Assembly: GCA_029266295.1 (NCBI GenBank)
Contig: JAQSXD010000132.1
Span: 1 to 8,927, forward strand
From: Bacillota bacterium
Lineage (GTDB): Bacteria > Bacillota > Clostridia > Peptostreptococcales > Anaerovoracaceae
Direction of reading: 5' to 3'
Length of the DNA: 8,927 nucleotides
Each line of letters starts with the position of its first letter. Within the stretch, counting starts at the first letter, position 1. The position numbers and the translations under genes are program-made. The notes under the pieces were generated by a model, which was given only the letters and a program-made list of their open reading frames with translations, was not told where the DNA came from and did not search any database. Positions 5,545-8,927 of this stretch are shown here, one piece after another.

Positions 5545-7173
5545 TTAAGAACAGACGTTCAACAGATCCTCTGAAACAGAATTTATTCCGCAAATACCAA
5601 AGTGATCCACGAGAAACTTCAGGATATTGGGAGATAAAAAGGCAGGGAGCGTCGGGCCTAGACGGATGTTTTTCACCCCCAGATACAGCAGTGCAAGTAA
5701 AACAATCACTGCTTTCTGTTCATACCACGCGATGTTATAAATGATAGGCAGCTCATTGATATCCGATAATTCGAAGACTTCCTTCAGTTTCAGCGCAATG
5801 AGCGCCAGCGAATAAGAGTCGTTGCACTGGCCTGCATCCAGCACTCTGGGAATGCCTCCGATGGTTCCAAGTTCGAGCTTGTTATAACGATATTTCGCGC
5901 ACCCCGCAGTTAGGATTACAGTATCCTTCGGCAGTTTTTCTGCAAATTCCGTATAATATTCTCGAGACTGCATTCTGCCGTCACAGCCTGCCATAACCAC
6001 AAACTTTCGAATGGCTCCCGATTTTACTGCATCTACCACTTGCTCTGCCAAAGCAAAAACCTGCGCATGAGCAAATCCTCCGATGATGCTTCCATGCTCA
6101 ATTTCCACAGGTGGCTCAAGAGTTTTTGCAAGGTCAATGATCTGAGAGAAATCTTTTTTCCCGTCAGCCCCTGATTCAATATGGGTACATCCGGGATAGC
6201 CTGTGGCGCCTGTGGTAAAGATTCGATTCCTGACCTCTTCACTGCCGGGAGGTACAATGCAGTTTGTCGTAAACAGGATCGGTCCACGAAAGGTTTCAAA
6301 TTCTTCCTCCTGCTGCCACCAGGCGTTTCCATAATTGCCAACAAAGTTTTCATATTTTTTGAATTCTGGATAATAATGTGCCGGCAGCATTTCACCGTGG
6401 GTATAAACATCCACACCAGTACCTTGCGTCTGTTTAAGAAGTTCCTCCAGGTCAGTCAAATCATGCCCTGATACTAAAATAGCCGGGTTTTCACCTGTTC
6501 CGATCCTGACTTCGGTGATTTCCGGGTTGCCGTATCGCTCTGTATTGCCTGCGTCGAGCAGTGCCATAGCCTCGACACCGAACTGTCCCGTTTTCATTGC
6601 GAGTGCGGTCAGGCTTTCAACGGTTTGCTCATCATCCAGTGTTGCATTCAACGCTTCATATATAAATTGATAGATCTCCTGCTTTTCCTTTCGCAGCTGC
6701 AAAGCATGGTATGTATATGCAGCCAGTCCTTTGATACCAAAGAGAATCAAATGCTTCAGGGAACGAACATCTTTGTTTTCTCTTCCCGTCATATCCGCAT
6801 AGGAAGCTTTAAAAAGCATGTCTCGCATGGTACTGATTTCATAAGTGGCAGCATCATGCAAGTCTACTACATCGATTTTCTCCCGTAGTTTGTCTCTCTC
6901 CTCAATCATTTTTCGAATCTGGCCAATGACAGCCTCTTCATCAAAATTTGCGTTGGTGATCGTCATAAAAAGGCTTCTAAGCACCTCTCGGTTTACATCT
7001 GACAGGACTGATGTATCGAGCCCTCCTTTTACAATGATCTCCGCGATGCCTTTGATCGTGTAGATCAGAAGATCCTGGAAATCAGCCAGCTCTTCACTTT
7101 TTCCGCATACTCCGCCATATTCACAGCCGGTTCCCCGCCCTGTTTCCTGGCACTGATAGCAAAACATACCCAT
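5545..7173 (-). CDS. hcp: Hybrid cluster protein (prismane; NO/hydroxylamine reductase)
   Basis: A 542-residue cytoplasmic iron-sulfur enzyme. It reduces hydroxylamine to ammonia in vitro and is credited with nitric oxide reduction to N2O, protecting anaerobes against nitrosative stress. N-terminal Cys5-x2-Cys8-x8-Cys17-x5-Cys23 binds the cubane cluster, with the spacing of the form found in strict anaerobes. All hybrid-cluster ligands appear where expected from the Desulfovibrio enzyme: His237 (SGHDL), Glu261 (HGEML), Cys305 (TTNC), Cys397 (AGCDG, the persulfide cysteine), Cys425 (TAGC), Cys450 (GQCND), Glu485 and Lys487 (WYEQK). It should be fully active. ATG 7173 has AAAGGAGGA seven bases upstream; the ATG two codons later would be too far. 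No companion hcr reductase is visible in the window. Its own promoter and a structured leader lie upstream, and radA follows. Confidence 0.98.
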   Translation of the reverse strand: MGMFCYQCQETGRGTGCEYGGVCGKSEELADFQDLLIYTIKGIAEIIVKGGLDTSVLSDVNREVLRSLFMTITNANFDEEAVIGQIRKMIEERDKLREKIDVVDLHDAATYEISTMRDMLFKASYADMTGRENKDVRSLKHLILFGIKGLAAYTYHALQLRKEKQEIYQFIYEALNATLDDEQTVESLTALAMKTGQFGVEAMALLDAGNTERYGNPEITEVRIGTGENPAILVSGHDLTDLEELLKQTQGTGVDVYTHGEMLPAHYYPEFKKYENFVGNYGNAWWQQEEEFETFRGPILFTTNCIVPPGSEEVRNRIFTTGATGYPGCTHIESGADGKKDFSQIIDLAKTLEPPVEIEHGSIIGGFAHAQVFALAEQVVDAVKSGAIRKFVVMAGCDGRMQSREYYTEFAEKLPKDTVILTAGCAKYRYNKLELGTIGGIPRVLDAGQCNDSYSLALIALKLKEVFELSDINELPIIYNIAWYEQKAVIVLLALLYLGVKNIRLGPTLPAFLSPNILKFLVDHFGICGINSVSEDLLNVCS

Positions 7174-7231
7174 ATACTGGTCCTCCTTTCATTCCTCTCC
7201 CGGTCTTTTATAACTTATTTATAATTGAAGT

Positions 7232-7293
7232 TCAGCCCGTTTCCGGCAGAGACCTCCGATCAATTTGGAGGGCGGTGACATGAAGCGGGCTGA
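7232..7293 (-). promoter_or_regulatory. Structured hcp mRNA leader, candidate cis-regulatory RNA
   Basis: Twelve-base arms at 7232-7243 and 7282-7293 form a stem (TCAGCCCG with CGGGCTGA, plus TTC with GAA, one imperfect pair) around 38 bases. Inside, CCTCC and GGAGG (7271-7267 and 7257-7253) form a second hairpin with a 9-base loop. The element sits within the predicted hcp leader, about 45 bases before the ribosome site AAAGGAGGA (7189-7181). The leader's CCCTCC (7272-7267) could instead pair with that ribosome site, giving two exclusive folds. I recognise no known riboswitch core. The one imperfect pair is G-U on plus-strand RNA but C-A on minus-strand RNA, a mild argument against minus-strand folding. 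Confidence 0.45.
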
Positions 7294-7338
7294 TTTCATC
7301 TTTCTTGGATTATTCAGTTTATTCCAATGTCCATATTG

Positions 7339-7380
7339 ATTATACCGACAAATTCGTCTTTTCTGCGTTGCAAATGCAAC
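7339..7380 (-). promoter_or_regulatory. hcp promoter with activator-type palindrome centred at -41.5
   Basis: A perfect TATAAT (7344-7339) predicts transcription start at about 7332. At 17-base spacing the -35 would be CGCAGA, very poor, as at activator-dependent promoters. The perfect palindrome GTTGCA-TT-TGCAAC (7380-7367) is centred between 7373 and 7374, that is at -41.5, the standard class II position for CRP/FNR-family activators. A second, imperfect palindrome (GACGAATTTGTC, 7358-7347) fills the spacer. Clostridial hcp genes are known to be controlled by the CRP/FNR-type regulator HcpR, but this motif is not the TTGAC-N4-GTCAA form I recall for it. Confidence 0.6.
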
Positions 7381-7388
7381 TCAAAGTT

Positions 7389-7424
7389 AAAAAAACAGCT
7401 GATGTTTCTGAGAAACATCAGCTG
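7389..7424 (-). terminator. Strong intrinsic terminator of the EF-G family gene
   Basis: Perfect 13-base arms CAGCTGATGTTTC / GAAACATCAGCTG around a TCA loop, followed on the minus strand by seven T's (7395-7389). It starts about 20 bases after the stop codon at 7445. It separates the translation-factor gene from the hcp promoter, so hcp is its own transcription unit. Confidence 0.92.
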
Positions 7425-7444
7425 CATTTCTTAAAAATCGATTA

Positions 7445-8927
7445 TTATTCTTCCAATTCTTTCTTATGCTCAGCAATGATCTTCTCCGCCAGGTGAGCCG
7501 GAACTTCTTCATAGCGTTCAAATCTCATCGTAAAGCTTCCTCTAGCCTGTGTCATAGAACGAAGCGTGATTGCATACTTAAACATTTCTGCCTGGGGAGC
7601 CTCTGCAAGAACCTTCTGTCCGCCGCCGGTCTGAGGTTCCATACCGAGGATCTTTCCTCTTCTCTTGTTCATGTCGCCCATGACATCACCCATGTACTCA
7701 TCGGGTACAAGAACTTCAACGTGCATCACTGGCTCCAGCAGAATCGGTTTTGCTTCAACGATACCTTTCTTGAATGCTAGAGTAGCTGCGATCTTGAACG
7801 CCATTTCGTTGGAGTCAACATCGTGGTAGGAACCGTCATAGAATACTGCTTTGACATTCACTACCTTGAATCCCGCGAGAGGTCCTTTTTCCATGGAGTC
7901 CCTAAGACCCTTTTCAACTGCGGGAACATAGTTCTTCGGTACAGAGCCGCCGAAGAGTGCTTCTGCGAACTCAAAGATTTCCTGAGATGGTGAAAATTTG
8001 ATATGGACATCTCCGTACTGACCTGCTCCGCCGGATTGTTTCTTATGTTTTCCCTGAACATCAGAACTCCCCTTAATGGTTTCTCTGTAAGGAATCTTCT
8101 GATCTACCAGATCAACACCTACGCCGAACTTGTCCTTGAGCTTAGCGGTAATAATCCCGATTTGAATTTCTCCCTGGCCCCCGATGAGGGTCTGATGGGT
8201 TTCCGTATTTCTTGTCATAACAAAGGATGGGTCTTCTTCCATGAGCTTGTGAAGGCCGGAGCTGATCTTTTCCTCGTCGCCTTTTGACTTTGGTTCCACC
8301 GCCATATAGAGTGATGGTTCCGGGAAGGAAACCGACGGATATTTTATGAAGTGGGCTTTCTCACAGAGGGTATCGCCTGTCTGTGTGAACTGAAGCTTGG
8401 CTGCCGCTACGATATCTCCCGCAACAACTGCATCCGCTTCCGCCTGGTTCTTTCCTCTCATAAAGAAGATGGCCCCCAGCTTTTCCGATTTCTCGGCTCT
8501 TGCATTATATACTTCGATTCCGGAATTCACTTTTCCGGAAATAACCTTTAATAAATTAATCTTTCCTACAAATGGGTCGGCTATGGTTTTGAAAACAAAA
8601 GCGGATAATGGAGCGGAAGCGTCACACTTTCTGACGATTTCATCTCCCTTGGAGTCTTCGCCTTTGTATTCCTGATCTTTGGCTTTTGGTACAAACTTGA
8701 TCAGCGCATCCATGAACTCTTTAATCCCAGTGCCGTTAACCGCACAGCTGGTCAAAATGGGAACGATGCTTCCTGATGCAATGCCTGCAACAAGTCCACG
8801 ATTGAATTCTTCTTCGGTAAATTCTTCCCCGCCGAAATATTTTTCCAGGAGTTCTTCATCACTTTCAGCTACGGCTTCCGTCAAAGCATCCTTTTCAGAA
8901 AGCTGAACTACAGATGTGCCAAACTTG
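7445..8927 (-). CDS. EF-G family translation factor, 5' end cut by window edge
   Basis: The frame is open from the right edge, showing the last 493 residues of a protein that should be near 690. EF-G is the ribosomal translocase GTPase; the G1-G4 GTP-binding motifs lie beyond the edge. Visible in order (numbering from the window edge): end of the G domain (to about 80, with TSCAVNGTGI as the G5 region), domain II (about 104-190, ending near TQTGDTLCE), domain III (about 210-285), domain IV with KKQSGGAGQYGDV (295-307) and the decoding-centre tip GSYHDVDSNEMAFK (365-378), and domain V with MGDVMGDMNKRRGKILGM (412-429). Domain II and III wording diverges from housekeeping EF-G, and the gene stands apart from ribosomal protein genes. 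I therefore favour an EF-G paralogue (EF-G2 type) over canonical fusA, with moderate confidence. A TTG at 8884 is internal, not the start. A strong terminator follows. Confidence 0.9.
   Translation of the reverse strand, partial: KFGTSVVQLSEKDALTEAVAESDEELLEKYFGGEEFTEEEFNRGLVAGIASGSIVPILTSCAVNGTGIKEFMDALIKFVPKAKDQEYKGEDSKGDEIVRKCDASAPLSAFVFKTIADPFVGKINLLKVISGKVNSGIEVYNARAEKSEKLGAIFFMRGKNQAEADAVVAGDIVAAAKLQFTQTGDTLCEKAHFIKYPSVSFPEPSLYMAVEPKSKGDEEKISSGLHKLMEEDPSFVMTRNTETHQTLIGGQGEIQIGIITAKLKDKFGVGVDLVDQKIPYRETIKGSSDVQGKHKKQSGGAGQYGDVHIKFSPSQEIFEFAEALFGGSVPKNYVPAVEKGLRDSMEKGPLAGFKVVNVKAVFYDGSYHDVDSNEMAFKIAATLAFKKGIVEAKPILLEPVMHVEVLVPDEYMGDVMGDMNKRRGKILGMEPQTGGGQKVLAEAPQAEMFKYAITLRSMTQARGSFTMRFERYEEVPAHLAEKIIAEHKKELEE

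Noticed and set aside
7200..7300. A known riboswitch (TPP, cobalamin, glycine, SAM or Moco type) in the hcp leader
   Set aside because: I looked for the conserved cores of these classes and found only short chance matches such as TGATC and GGAGG.
7305..7496. A 63-codon plus-strand frame over the hcp promoter and terminator
   Set aside because: It runs through a clear intrinsic terminator and into the end of the EF-G family gene on the other strand, and has no ribosome site.
1..8927. CRISPR array, transposase, tRNA, rRNA, toxin-antitoxin pair or defence system
   Set aside because: No regularly spaced repeats, cloverleaf, transposase or nuclease motifs, or paired small genes of that kind were seen.

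Overview
The window looks like chromosome from a low-GC, anaerobic Gram-positive bacterium of the class Clostridia. The evidence is family content (prismane-type hybrid cluster protein, TM1586-like nitroreductase, RadA), strong AGGAGG ribosome sites and A/T-rich intergenic DNA. I cannot name a genus. Six clear genes and one putative small gene lie on the minus strand; two genes lie on the plus strand. Both window edges cut a gene.

Layout, left to right. 1-580 (minus): a signal-less lytic transglycosylase, 3' end missing. 703-1457 (minus): an HD-domain phosphohydrolase preceded by a probable, easily missed 46-codon small gene whose stop overlaps the HD start. 1559-2409 (plus): a near-consensus promoter, a small palindrome and a TM1586-like nitroreductase. 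2410-2485: two stem-loops between convergent genes. 2497-3459 (minus): a GNAT acetyltransferase, divergent from 3638-4000 (plus), an unknown 120-residue protein ending in seven arginines. 4125-5504 (minus): radA. 5545-7173 (minus): hcp, hybrid cluster protein, 40 bases upstream of radA and probably co-transcribed with it. 7174-7388: hcp control region. 7389-7424: strong intrinsic terminator. 7445-8927 (minus): an EF-G family translation factor lacking its GTP-binding N-terminus in this window.

The genes do not form one pathway. The best linked unit is hcp-radA: a nitric oxide/hydroxylamine reductase followed by a recombination-repair ATPase, behind a promoter with a good -10, a poor -35 and a 14-bp palindrome centred at -41.5, the classic position for a CRP/FNR-type activator. 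The roughly 158-base hcp leader can fold into a long stem and carries a CCCTCC stretch able to pair either locally or with the hcp ribosome site. That control region is the most interesting part of the window. I found no mobile element, CRISPR array, tRNA, rRNA or clear multi-gene novel system.
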